Of a stretch of 39,454 nucleotides of DNA, positions 31,944-39,454 are shown in pieces. Origin of the DNA: Candidatus Pseudoscillospira falkowii (GTDB lineage: Bacteria > Bacillota > Clostridia > Oscillospirales > Oscillospiraceae). The notes under the pieces are model-generated. The model was not told the DNA's origin. It saw nothing but the letters and a program-made list of their open reading frames with translations, and made no database searches. Each line of letters opens with the position of its first letter. Within the stretch, counting starts at the first letter, position 1. The translations under genes were made by a program, and so were the position numbers. The stretch is from assembly GCA_904374485.1 (NCBI GenBank), contig CAJFFX010000010.1, positions 1-39,454 on the forward strand, given 5' to 3'.

Positions 31944-33245
31944 ATGGAACGCTATTATCAGCCCGAGATCGAAACGGCATCCCGGGAGCAGATCCGCGCT
32001 TGGCAGGATGAGCGCCTGGTCAAGCAGGTCAGAAATGTGTGGGACAATGTGCCCTACTACCGCAAAAAAATGGAGGAGAAGGGCCTGACGCCCGACGACA
32101 TCAAGGGCGTCGACGACTTGCACAAGCTGCCCTTTGTCACCAAGGCCGATCTGCGGGAGGCCTATCCCTACGGGCTGCTGGCCCGGCCCCTGAAGGACTG
32201 CGTGCGCATCCAGTCCACCTCCGGCACCACCGGCAAGCGGGTGGTGGCCTTCTACACCCAGCACGACATCGACCTGTGGGAGGATTGCTGCGCCCGGGCC
32301 ATCGTGGCCGCCGGCGGCACCGACGAGGACGTCTGCCAGGTGTCTTACGGCTACGGCCTTTTCACCGGCGGCCCCGGCCTCAACGGCGGCAGCCACAAGG
32401 TGGGCTGCCTGACCATCCCCACATCTTCAGGCAACACTGAGCGGCAGATCATGTTCATCCGCGATCTCTCCGCCACCATCCTGTGCTGTACCCCGTCCTA
32501 CGCCGCCTATATCGGCGAGACCATGAAGGACATGGGCCTCGGCCCCGACGAGATCCCGCTGAAAGCGGGCATCTTCGGAGCGGAGGCCTGGAGCGAGGAG
32601 ATGCGTCAGGATATTCAGAAGACCATGGGCATCAAGGCATACGATATCTACGGCCTGACGGAGCTGTCCGGCCCCGGCGTGTCCTTTGAGTGCTCCGCAC
32701 AGACGGGCATGCACGTCAACGAGGACCACTTCATCGCCGAGATCATCGATCCCGAGACCGGCGAGGTGCTCCCCGACGGGGAGCAGGGCGAGCTGGTCTT
32801 CACCTCCATCACCAAAGAGGCATTCCCCCTGCTGCGCTACCGCACCCGGGACATCTGCGTCCTCAGCCATGAGCCCTGCCCCTGCGGCCGGACCCATGTG
32901 AAGATGAGCAAGCCCCGCGGCCGCAGCGACGATATGCTCATCATCCGCGGCGTGAATGTGTTCCCGTCCCAGATCGAAACGGTGCTCCTCAACCACGGCT
33001 ATCCCGCCAACTACCAGATCATCGTGGACCGCGTGAAGTCCACTGATACGCTGGACGTGCATGTGGAGATGACGCCGGAGATGTTTACCGACAACCTGGG
33101 CGAGATCGAGCGCCGGCAGAAGGAACTGGTGGACAGCCTGCGTTCCATGTTGGGCCTGACCGCCAAGGTCACCCTGGTGGCGCCCAAGTCCATTGTCCGC
33201 AGCGAAGGCAAGGCCGTCCGGGTCATCGACAAGCGCAAGATTTGA
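31944..33245 (+). CDS. paaK: Phenylacetate-CoA ligase
   Basis: A 433-residue AMP-forming ligase of the PaaK family that interconverts arylacetate and arylacetyl-CoA. The family pattern is clear: the N-terminal WDNVPYYRKKM, P-loop STSGTTGKRV, DIYGLTELSGPG, RYRTRDI, the CPCGRTH motif, and the C-terminal GVNVFPSQIE with EGKAVRVIDKR. In the ior operon it could use arylacetyl-CoA from IorAB (running in reverse, or regenerating CoA) or activate exogenous arylacetates. No downstream phenylacetyl-CoA oxidation genes are present, so fermentative use is more likely than degradation. Confidence 0.94.
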   Translation: MERYYQPEIETASREQIRAWQDERLVKQVRNVWDNVPYYRKKMEEKGLTPDDIKGVDDLHKLPFVTKADLREAYPYGLLARPLKDCVRIQSTSGTTGKRVVAFYTQHDIDLWEDCCARAIVAAGGTDEDVCQVSYGYGLFTGGPGLNGGSHKVGCLTIPTSSGNTERQIMFIRDLSATILCCTPSYAAYIGETMKDMGLGPDEIPLKAGIFGAEAWSEEMRQDIQKTMGIKAYDIYGLTELSGPGVSFECSAQTGMHVNEDHFIAEIIDPETGEVLPDGEQGELVFTSITKEAFPLLRYRTRDICVLSHEPCPCGRTHVKMSKPRGRSDDMLIIRGVNVFPSQIETVLLNHGYPANYQIIVDRVKSTDTLDVHVEMTPEMFTDNLGEIERRQKELVDSLRSMLGLTAKVTLVAPKSIVRSEGKAVRVIDKRKI

Positions 33246-33264
33246 GGATAAGGAGGACAGCGGC

Positions 33265-33699
33265 ATGAGTATCAAGCAGATTTCCGTCTTTCTGGAGAAC
33301 AAGCCCGGTTCCCTGTACGCCATGACCGGCGTGCTGGCCCGGAACCAGATCGATATGCGGGCCATGACGGTGGCCGAGGCCAGCGATTTCGGCATCGTCC
33401 GCTTCATTGCCGACGATGTGTACAAGGCAACCACCGTTCTGAAGGACGAGGGCTATGTCCATTCCGTCACGCCGGTGCTGGGCGTGGCCATCCCCGACGT
33501 GCCCGGTGGCCTGAACCAGGTGCTGGAAGCCCTGGGGGGCGCCGACATCAACGTGGAGTACATGTACGCCTTCCTGGGCGGCAAGGATGTGGAGCATGCT
33601 TATATGATTTTCCGGGTGCAGGACGACAAAGCGGCCTATGCCGTGCTCCGTGCCAAGGGCATCAAGTGCGTGGAGCAGGACGAGATCTCCCAGCTTTGA
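33265..33699 (+). CDS. Tandem ACT-domain amino acid-binding protein
   Basis: A 144-residue soluble protein made of two ACT folds (about 1-70, starting IKQISVFLENKPGSLYAMTG, and about 72-140, starting PVLGVAIPDVPGGLNQVLEAL). ACT domains bind amino acids, so it is likely a regulatory partner, perhaps of PaaK or the operon's enzymes. A stand-alone ACT protein next to phenylacetate-CoA ligase is a recurrent arrangement in anaerobes. AAGGAGG precedes the ATG at 33265. A hairpin follows. Confidence 0.9.
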   Translation: MSIKQISVFLENKPGSLYAMTGVLARNQIDMRAMTVAEASDFGIVRFIADDVYKATTVLKDEGYVHSVTPVLGVAIPDVPGGLNQVLEALGGADINVEYMYAFLGGKDVEHAYMIFRVQDDKAAYAVLRAKGIKCVEQDEISQL

Positions 33700-33754
33700 G
33701 CTCTTTCCGGCAAGAAGCCGCGAGGCTTTTTGCTGAAACATTTTTGACATGCTG

Positions 33755-33791
33755 GCGCGCCGGACCGGGAGAGCCGGTCCGGCGCGCTTTT
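33755..33791 (+). terminator. Hairpin terminator/attenuator before aminotransferase
   Basis: A 14-bp GC-rich stem (33755-33768 with 33774-33787), 5-base loop, then TTTT. A smaller hairpin at 33711-33732 precedes it. The aminotransferase ribosome site starts within ten bases, and no separate promoter is evident, so partial readthrough is likely. Confidence 0.7.
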
Positions 33792-33807
33792 CAAAGGAGG
33801 AATTTTT

Positions 33808-34989
33808 ATGGTTTCTGAACGTATGCTGGGCCTGGGCACCGCGCGGTCGGTGATCCGGGAGTTGTTTGAATACGGCAAGCAGCGCGCCGCGGTGGTGGGG
33901 GAGGAGAACGTGTTTGATTTCTCCCTGGGCAATCCCAGCGTGCCGGCTCCGGCCGCCGTCAATGAAAACGCCATCCGCATCCTGCACGAGGACGGCGAGA
34001 GCATCCACTGCTACACCAGCGCCCAGGGCGACGCCCTGGCCCGCCGGCGCTTTGCCGACTCCCTGAACCGCCGCTACGGCACGCAGTACACGGAAAATGA
34101 GTTTTATGTCACCGTGGGCGCGGCGGCGGCGCTGTGCTGCGTCTTCGGCGCACTGACCTGCCCGGGGGACGAGTTCATCGCTTTTGCGCCCTATTTCCCG
34201 GAATACAAGGTGTTCGTGGAGGGGGCCGGGGCAAAGCTCACGGTGGTCCCCCCGGAGATCGAGCAGTTCCAGATCGATTTTGACGCCTTTGGGGCCCTGG
34301 TGAACGAGCACACCAAGGGCGTCATCATCAACAGCCCCAACAACCCCACCGGCGTGGTGTATTCCCGGGAGACCCTGGAGCGCCTTTCCGCCATCCTGAC
34401 GGAGAAGAGCGCCCAATATGGCCATCCCATCTACCTCATCTCCGACGAGCCCTACCGGGAGATCGTGTTCCACGGCACGGAGGTGCCCTGGGTGCCGCAG
34501 ATCTACCGGGACACCGTCGTGTGCTATTCTTTTTCCAAGTCCCTGTCCCTGCCCGGTGAGCGCCTGGGCTATGTGCTGGTGCCCACGGACATCACCGACG
34601 CCGCCGACGTCTACGCCGCCGTGGCCGGCGCGGGTCGTTCCCTGGGCTATGTCAACGCCCCCAGCCTGTTCCAGCAGGTCACCAGCCTGTGCTGCGACAT
34701 GACGTCGGACATCCGCGTTTATGAACGCAACTGCGACTTGCTGGTTTCCGCCCTGCGGGACATGGGCTACCATGTGACGCAGCCCGGCGGCGCGTTTTAT
34801 CTGTTCCCCCGCAGCCTGGAGCGCGACGATCTGGCCTTCAGCGAGCGGGCCAAGCAGTTCGATCTGCTGCTGGTGCCCGGCAGCGGCTTCGGCGCGCCGG
34901 GCCATGTGCGCATCGCCTGCTGCGTCCAGACGGAGATGATCGAGCGCGCCCTGCCGAAATTCCGGGCGCTGGCGGAGTCCTATCGCTGA
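33808..34989 (+). CDS. PLP-dependent aminotransferase (class I/II, probable aromatic)
   Basis: A 393-residue fold-type I aminotransferase. The pyridoxal lysine is K244 in YSFSKSLSLPGERLGY. Other marks are FSLGNPSVPAP, NSPNNPTGVVYS (cofactor Asn/Pro), SDEPYREI, and the substrate arginine in HVRIACC. Position at the end of the ior-paaK cluster suggests it transaminates Trp, Phe or Tyr (or branched amino acids) to the 2-oxo acids that IorAB consumes. AAAGGAGG precedes the ATG. The substrate is inferred from context. Confidence 0.9.
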   Translation: MVSERMLGLGTARSVIRELFEYGKQRAAVVGEENVFDFSLGNPSVPAPAAVNENAIRILHEDGESIHCYTSAQGDALARRRFADSLNRRYGTQYTENEFYVTVGAAAALCCVFGALTCPGDEFIAFAPYFPEYKVFVEGAGAKLTVVPPEIEQFQIDFDAFGALVNEHTKGVIINSPNNPTGVVYSRETLERLSAILTEKSAQYGHPIYLISDEPYREIVFHGTEVPWVPQIYRDTVVCYSFSKSLSLPGERLGYVLVPTDITDAADVYAAVAGAGRSLGYVNAPSLFQQVTSLCCDMTSDIRVYERNCDLLVSALRDMGYHVTQPGGAFYLFPRSLERDDLAFSERAKQFDLLLVPGSGFGAPGHVRIACCVQTEMIERALPKFRALAESYR

Positions 34990-34998
34990 ATATCTGAC

Positions 34999-35019
34999 GA
35001 AAAAGGCGGCGCCTTTTTC
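34999..35019 (+). terminator. Terminator after aminotransferase
   Basis: A 9-bp stem (34999-35007 with 35011-35019) with A/T-rich ends. A second, 10-bp GC hairpin (35035-35044 with 35062-35071) follows. Confidence 0.75.
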
Positions 35020-35094
35020 ACCAAAAGAAATACAGCCCGCCGCGCGCAGGAGCATGCCTACCGCGGCGGGCCGGTTTGATGCGCAAATTTCCCC

Positions 35095-35123
35095 TTGACT
35101 TTATCGCTTTTATGTGTTACACT
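35095..35123 (+). promoter_or_regulatory. Sigma-A promoter for symporter operon
   Basis: TTGACT (35095-35100), 17 bases, then TACACT (35118-35123); leader of about 40 bases to the start codon. Confidence 0.75.
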
Positions 35124-35166
35124 TCAACGCAACAAAGCGTAAAAACGCAGAGAGGAACGATGTGCC

Positions 35167-36711
35167 ATGCTCATCAAGATGGTTTTGCTGATCGTATTTT
35201 TCGCGGTGATGGTGGCTGTGGGGCTGTACTGCCGCCGCCAGGCCCGCGATGTGAACGGGTTTGTCCTGGGCGGCCGCACCGCCGGCCCCTGGCTCACCGC
35301 CTTCGCTTACGGCACATCGTATTTTTCCGCCGTGGTCTTCGTGGGCTACGCCGGGCAGTTCGGGTGGAAATACGGCGTGGCCGCCACCTGGGTGGGCATC
35401 GGCAACGCCCTTTTGGGCTCGCTTCTTGCCTGGGCGGTGCTGGGCCGCCGCACCCGGATCATGAGCCAGCACCTGGACAGCGCCACCATGCCGGAGTTTT
35501 TCGGCAAGCGCTTCGGCAGCAAAAAGCTCAAGCTCCTGGCCTCGGCCATCACCTTCGTGTTCCTGATCCCCTACACCGCCTCGCTCTACAACGGCCTTTC
35601 CCGCCTGTTCGGCATGGCGTTCCACATTGACTACGCCGTGTGCGTCATCGTCATGGCGGTGCTCACCGGGGTCTATGTCATCGCCGGCGGCTATATCGCC
35701 ACCGCCATCAACGATTTTATTCAGGGCATCATTATGATCTTCGGTATCTGCGCCGTTGTGCTGGCGGTGCTGCAGTCCCAGGGCGGTTTTTCCGCGGCCC
35801 TGCTGAGCCTGGCCAATGTCAGCGACAGCGCCGCGTCCCCGGCCCCCGGGGCCTTCACCTCCTTCTTCGGGCCGGACCCGATCAACCTGCTGGGCGTGGT
35901 GATCCTCACGAGTCTCGGCACCTGGGGCATGCCCCAGATGGTGCAGAAATTCTACGCCATCAAAAATGAAAAGGCCATCGACACCGGCATGGTCATCTCC
36001 ACGGTGTTCGCCGCCATTGTGGCGGGGGGCTGTTACTTCCTGGGCGGCTTCGGCCGGCTGTTCGGCGACCGGGTGGACGTGGCCGCCGAGGGGTACGACG
36101 CCATCATCCCCGCCATGCTCTCGGGCCTTCCCGACGTGATCGTGGCCGTGGTGGTCATTCTGGTGCTTTCCGCCTCCATGTCCACGCTGTCGTCCCTGGT
36201 GCTGGCTTCCAGTTCCACGCTGACGCTGGATTTCCTCAAGGGCAGCCTGGTGAAAACCATGAGCGAAAAGACCCAGGTGTTCGTCATGCGCTGTTTGATC
36301 GTGGTGTTCATCGCCATTTCCGTGGTGCTGGCCCTGGTGCAGTACCATTCCAGCGTTACCTTCATCGCCCAGCTGATGGGCGTTTCCTGGGGCGTGCTGG
36401 CCGGCGCGTTCCTGGCCCCGTTTCTTTACGGGCTGTACTGGAAAAAGGCCACCACGGCGGCCTGCCTGTGCGCCTTCGCCTTTTCCACGGTTTTCATGCT
36501 GGCCAATATCTTTGTGGGCGATCATTTCCCGGCCCTGCTGCAGTCGCCCATCAACGCCGGCGCTTTCTGCATGGTGGCGGGGCTGGTGATCGTGCCGGCG
36601 GTGTCCCTGTTCACCCGGAAGCCCGACCGGGTTTTGGTGGACGAGGCCTTTGCCTGCTACGATAAAAAAGTGCTGGTGCCCCAGCGGGAAGCCCTGGGCG
36701 ACCGCACGTGA
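35167..36711 (+). CDS. Sodium:solute symporter family transporter
   Basis: A 514-residue protein of the SSS family (relatives PutP, PanF) with about 13 membrane helices. Typical segments are NGFVLGGRTAGPWLTAFAYG after the first helix, the helix-1-like discontinuity SYFSAVVFVGYAG, GGYIATAINDFIQG, and the VLSASMSTLSSLVLASSSTLT stretch whose Ser residues bind sodium in the family. It imports a solute with Na+; proline, pantothenate or short carboxylic acids are possible and the sequence does not decide. It is followed 30 bases later by an amidohydrolase. Confidence 0.92.
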   Translation: MLIKMVLLIVFFAVMVAVGLYCRRQARDVNGFVLGGRTAGPWLTAFAYGTSYFSAVVFVGYAGQFGWKYGVAATWVGIGNALLGSLLAWAVLGRRTRIMSQHLDSATMPEFFGKRFGSKKLKLLASAITFVFLIPYTASLYNGLSRLFGMAFHIDYAVCVIVMAVLTGVYVIAGGYIATAINDFIQGIIMIFGICAVVLAVLQSQGGFSAALLSLANVSDSAASPAPGAFTSFFGPDPINLLGVVILTSLGTWGMPQMVQKFYAIKNEKAIDTGMVISTVFAAIVAGGCYFLGGFGRLFGDRVDVAAEGYDAIIPAMLSGLPDVIVAVVVILVLSASMSTLSSLVLASSSTLTLDFLKGSLVKTMSEKTQVFVMRCLIVVFIAISVVLALVQYHSSVTFIAQLMGVSWGVLAGAFLAPFLYGLYWKKATTAACLCAFAFSTVFMLANIFVGDHFPALLQSPINAGAFCMVAGLVIVPAVSLFTRKPDRVLVDEAFACYDKKVLVPQREALGDRT

Positions 36712-36741
36712 GGGCGCCGGCGGAAAGAGAGTGTTTTTCCC

Positions 36742-37584
36742 ATGGTCATCGACTTCCATACCCATACGTTTCCCGACGCCATTGCCGCTTCGACCCTGCA
36801 GAAGCTCAGCGGCGTGTCCCATTCCCGCCCCTTCACCGACGGCACTGCCGCTGGCCTGCGCGCCTCCATGGCGGCCGCCGGCGTGGATTTGTCCGTCGTG
36901 CTCCCGGTGGCTACCAGCCCCAGGCAGGTGCGGCATATCAACGTCTCCGCCGCCCGGAACAACGAGCGCGCGGGGGAGACCGGCCTGTTTTCCTTCGGGT
37001 GCATCCACCCGGACTGCGAAAACTGGCGCGAGGAGCTGGACTGCATCGCCGAATGGGGCCTCAAGGGCGTGAAGGTCCACCCGGTTTATCAGGGGGTGGA
37101 TCTGGACGATCCCCGGTATCTGCGCATCCTCACCCGGGCCGGGGAGCTGGGCCTCGTTGTCGTCACCCACAGCGGCGTGGACATCGGCTACCCCGCCGCA
37201 TCCCACTGCCGGCCGGACCAGATCCGCCGGGCGGTGGCGCAGGCGGGCCCGGTCAGGCTGGTGGCGGCCCACATGGGCGGCTGGAAGCAGTGGCGGGAGG
37301 CCGCGGAGCTGCTGGCGGACACGCCGGTGTATCTGGACACCTCCTTTTCCACCGGCTTCATCGCGCCCCTGGACGACGGCTACTATGCCCCCGAGGACCT
37401 GCGCCTTCTGCAGGAGGAAGCGTTCGTGCAGATGGTGCGCCTGTTCGGCGCGCAGCGCATCCTCTTCGGCACCGACAGCCCCTGGAGCGGCCAGAAGGAG
37501 AGCGTGGACTGGATCTGCGCTCTGCCGCTGAGGGAGGAGGAAAAGGCCGCCATCCTCGGCGAAAACGCCCGGCGGCTGCTGTGA
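36742..37584 (+). CDS. Amidohydrolase-2-like metal-dependent hydrolase
   Basis: A 280-residue TIM-barrel enzyme of the amidohydrolase superfamily. Metal ligands are visible: HTH at the first strand (VIDFHTHTFPD), KVHP in strand 4 position, THSG, the AAHMGG strand, and GTDSPW with the final Asp. Members hydrolyse or decarboxylate diverse acids and amides. Probably co-transcribed with the symporter, which may deliver its substrate; the substrate is unknown. The length fits the smaller members of the group. Confidence 0.88.
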   Translation: MVIDFHTHTFPDAIAASTLQKLSGVSHSRPFTDGTAAGLRASMAAAGVDLSVVLPVATSPRQVRHINVSAARNNERAGETGLFSFGCIHPDCENWREELDCIAEWGLKGVKVHPVYQGVDLDDPRYLRILTRAGELGLVVVTHSGVDIGYPAASHCRPDQIRRAVAQAGPVRLVAAHMGGWKQWREAAELLADTPVYLDTSFSTGFIAPLDDGYYAPEDLRLLQEEAFVQMVRLFGAQRILFGTDSPWSGQKESVDWICALPLREEEKAAILGENARRLL

Positions 37585-37594
37585 AGTGAAAACT

Positions 37595-37655
37595 GCCCGC
37601 CCCTTTCGGGCGGGCGCGGGAAAAGCCCCTGAAACGAAAGTTTCAGGGGCTTTTT
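37595..37655 (+). terminator. Double-hairpin terminator after amidohydrolase
   Basis: A GC hairpin (37595-37602 with 37608-37615) is followed by a 15-bp stem (37621-37635 with 37640-37654), GAAA loop and TTTTT to 37655. The A-rich left flank could also stop minus-strand transcripts. Confidence 0.9.
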
Positions 37656-37662
37656 GCGTTCC

Positions 37663-37806
37663 GGCGGCGCATCCGGCAAAGCTGCCGGGGGATGCGGTAA
37701 AAGGCAAACTGCGCACTTTCACCGCCATGCCCTCCTCCAAAAGCAGCGTTTGCAGGCGTTCAAACAGTTGTAGGGAGATTCCCGGCATCAGGACTTGATT
37801 CTCCAT
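37663..37806 (-). pseudogene. Truncated small ORF, 5' remnant
   Basis: On the minus strand an ATG at 37806, with GGAGG 10 bases upstream, opens a frame that reads MENQVLMPGISLQLFERLQT and continues with LLLEEGMAVKVRSLP, an amphipathic helix-like, plausibly coding start of about 40 residues. The frame then runs without stop into the amidohydrolase terminator and antisense of that gene, so the natural 3' end is probably lost. I do not recognise the family. Confidence 0.4.
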
Positions 37807-37829
37807 ATTGCCGTTGTTCCTCCACTTGT

Positions 37830-37860
37830 CGAAATGCGTCTCGATTTGAGACACATTTCG
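37830..37860. repeat. 31-base imperfect palindrome
   Basis: CGAAATG (37830-37836) and CATTTCG (37854-37860) flank inner arms TCTC/GAGA around GATTT. It lies just upstream of the truncated ORF and could be an operator or a hairpin. Confidence 0.55.
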
Positions 37861-37869
37861 GCGGGGCGC

Positions 37870-37904
37870 AAAAGGGGAGAGGGAGGCTGCCGCCTCCCTC
37901 TCCC
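37870..37904 (-). terminator. Terminator of the SLH surface protein gene
   Basis: On the minus strand a 13-bp stem (37904-37892 with 37887-37875) and TTTT (37873-37870) follow 15 bases after the stop codon. Confidence 0.85.
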
Positions 37905-37918
37905 GTCAATGCCATATC

Positions 37919-39454
37919 TTATTGTACAATGTTCTCGCAGAACCGCATCAGCATCGCCGCCACCTGCGCTCTTGTGGCCTTGCCCTGGGGCGTGAGGGTG
38001 CTTTCGCCGGTGCCGTTCACGATGCCCGCGCCGCAGGCCCACTGCATGGCGGGAATGGCGTATTCGCTCAAATCCGCGAAGTCGTCGTAACTGAGAATAT
38101 TGGTATCCTCTCCGACGGACACGTCATACCCCTTGTAAACCGCGTAGCGGTAGAGGATGGCTGCAAGCTGCTCCCGCGTCACGGCATCATCCGCGCCGAA
38201 CAGGCCGTTGCCGTAGCCGCCGACAATGTCCGCGCCGGCCGCCCAGCGGACGGCATCGGTGTACCATTCGCCCTCGGCCACATCGGTAAAGTCCATCGTG
38301 CCCTCCGCAGCCGGCTCGCCCTCCAGCCGGTAGAGGATGGTCACAAGCATGCTCCGGCTGGTGGCGGCGTTCGGGGCAAAGCCCGTTTCGCTGACGCCGT
38401 TCATCAGGCCTTGTTCCACTGCATAGTCCACAGCCAGATGGTACCACGCGCCGGTGTCCACATCCGTGTAACCATGGGCCGGGCAATGTTCGGTCCGCCC
38501 ATCGCAGACAAAGGTGACGGAGATTGTCGCCTGGCCGCTGGGCTGGGTAAAGCTCCAGGTGCCGTCGCCGTGGTCGGTCAGCTCGATTTCATCGCCGCTG
38601 CGGTCGGTGACCATCACCTCGTCCACCTCATAGCCCTCGTCCGGCTCCGGGGTGAGGGTCACCGTGTCGCCCCGCTTCGGGCGGCTGGGGCTGACCGTCA
38701 CGCTGCCGTGCTCCGACTCGGCGATGGCGGGGGGATAGGTGGTCGTTCCGCCGCTGCTTTGCGCCCAGCGGGCGTAGAGGGTCATATCCTCCGAAACCGG
38801 GTCGGCAAAGTTCCACTGGGTGCCGCCGTCCGCTGCCGTGTACCAGCCCTGGAGGAAATAGCCGCTGAGGGTGGGGTCGGCGGGGCGCGGCACTGCCGTT
38901 CCAACGTCTACCGTCTGGCTTGCCACAGTGGAGCCGCCCCGGCTGTCAAAGGTCACGGTGACGGGATAGGTCAGGCTGCCATCCGGCCGGAGGGTGCCGC
39001 CCTCGGGCGGGATGGTGATGCTTTTGCCGTCACTGGTCTGGACGGTGGAGCCGCCGGGGATGGCGATGGAGCCCTCACTGCTGCGTGTCAAACTCTCATC
39101 CCGAGGCGGGGTGATGGTAATCTGGCCCTTTTGGGTGGTTATCACAATGCTGCCGCCGCTGGCGGGTGTGATTGCGCCGGTTCCGGGGTCGATTGTGCCG
39201 CCGTCGGGCGTTTTAATCGTCACGGCGTCATCGCCGCTGCCGATGGCGGCGCTGCCGTCCGGGGGCAGGGTTACGCTGCCGCCGATGCCGACCTGCGCGC
39301 CGGTGGTAGTCGCGTCAACGGTGATTTGGGGGCCGCTGCCGCTCTGGACAACGGAGCCGCCGGGGACGGTGACAGAGCCGCTGCCGGCGGGCCGAATCGT
39401 GCCGCCGTTGAGGGTTGTAATCGTCACGGCGTCATCGCCGCTGCCGATGACGGC
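37919..39454 (-). CDS. Large SLH-domain surface protein, N-terminus outside window
   Basis: The visible 511 residues are the C-terminal part of a secreted wall protein; the frame is open to the window edge. In order: Gly/Ser/Thr/Pro-rich beta repeats (a 68-residue unit starting IGSGDDAVTI recurs), an InlB/Flg_new-type repeat (VTFDSRGGSTVASQTVDVG to GYFLQGWYTAADGGTQWNF and DMTLYARWA), a further Ig-like repeat (HGSVTVSPSRPKRGDTVTL), and three S-layer homology domains (YTDVDTGAWYHLAVDYAVEQ; FTDVAEGEWYTDAVRWA; FADLSEYAIPAMQWACG) that anchor it to secondary wall polymers. It is probably an adhesin or S-layer-associated protein. The GTG at 39427 is only an internal codon. Confidence 0.9.
   Translation of the reverse strand, partial: AVIGSGDDAVTITTLNGGTIRPAGSGSVTVPGGSVVQSGSGPQITVDATTTGAQVGIGGSVTLPPDGSAAIGSGDDAVTIKTPDGGTIDPGTGAITPASGGSIVITTQKGQITITPPRDESLTRSSEGSIAIPGGSTVQTSDGKSITIPPEGGTLRPDGSLTYPVTVTFDSRGGSTVASQTVDVGTAVPRPADPTLSGYFLQGWYTAADGGTQWNFADPVSEDMTLYARWAQSSGGTTTYPPAIAESEHGSVTVSPSRPKRGDTVTLTPEPDEGYEVDEVMVTDRSGDEIELTDHGDGTWSFTQPSGQATISVTFVCDGRTEHCPAHGYTDVDTGAWYHLAVDYAVEQGLMNGVSETGFAPNAATSRSMLVTILYRLEGEPAAEGTMDFTDVAEGEWYTDAVRWAAGADIVGGYGNGLFGADDAVTREQLAAILYRYAVYKGYDVSVGEDTNILSYDDFADLSEYAIPAMQWACGAGIVNGTGESTLTPQGKATRAQVAAMLMRFCENIVQ

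Noticed and set aside
35110-37854. Minus-strand open frame of 914 codons across the symporter and amidohydrolase
   Set aside because: Low-complexity His/Gly/Gln-rich translation, antisense to two well-supported genes; only its first 40 codons look coding and are reported separately.

Overview
The window looks like a chromosomal stretch of a GC-rich, Gram-positive anaerobe of the Clostridia, most likely an Oscillospiraceae-type gut bacterium. This is inferred from strong AGGAGG ribosome sites, consensus -35/-10 promoters with 17-base spacers, S-layer homology (SLH) proteins, YerC-type TrpR-like regulators, an indolepyruvate:ferredoxin oxidoreductase (a strict-anaerobe enzyme), a lysine riboswitch, and dense palindromic intergenic repeats of a style common in that group. 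Nothing here pins down the species.

Layout, left to right. (1) 1-4.7 kb: the end of an MFS exporter, a MerR regulator fused to an RDD membrane domain, and a two-gene unit of an MtnA-type isomerase plus a class II aldolase, which together resemble a 5-deoxyribose/methylthioribose phosphate salvage shunt. (2) 4.7-7.2 kb: an autoregulated XRE-regulator/two-membrane-protein operon and a lipoprotein with a chitin-binding-like module and SLH repeats. (3) 7.2-10.4 kb: a polar amino acid ABC transporter behind a clear lysine riboswitch, so it is probably a lysine importer. (4) 10.5-18.3 kb: a shikimate-to-phenylalanine operon (aroF-aroB-aroA-aroC-gamma carbonic anhydrase-like-pheA-aroK-aroE). It is preceded by a promoter, an unlisted 33-codon Phe-rich leader peptide and a terminator, i.e. 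a ribosome-mediated attenuator. (5) 18.3-22.6 kb: purA, a DUF3298-like protein, and a yerC-methyltransferase-hslO operon. (6) 22.6-23.2 kb: five tRNA genes (Val, Asp, Phe, Gly, Cys) from one consensus promoter. (7) 23.2-24.2 kb: about 1 kb of hairpins and repeats with one AT-richer gene remnant. (8) 24.2-27.3 kb: prepilin peptidase and PilM/PilN/PilO-like genes, a partial type IV pilus module. (9) 27.3-35.0 kb: an aromatic amino acid catabolism region: an acyl-CoA ligase diverging from yerC paralog-iorA-iorB-paaK-ACT protein-aminotransferase. (10) 35.1-39.5 kb: a sodium:solute symporter with an amidohydrolase, a truncated small ORF, and the C-terminal part of a large repeat-containing SLH surface protein running off the window.

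The most interesting theme is aromatic amino acid control. Synthesis is governed by a Phe-codon attenuator. The catabolic cluster carries a TrpR-like YerC regulator, and a second YerC sits nearby. Both yerC promoters and the divergent CoA-ligase promoter share a 9-base element, GTTAAWRTA (four copies), that overlaps their -10 regions. This suggests a small YerC regulon that I do not recognise as described. Coordinates were derived by reading the sequence; family assignments come from visible motifs, not database searches.
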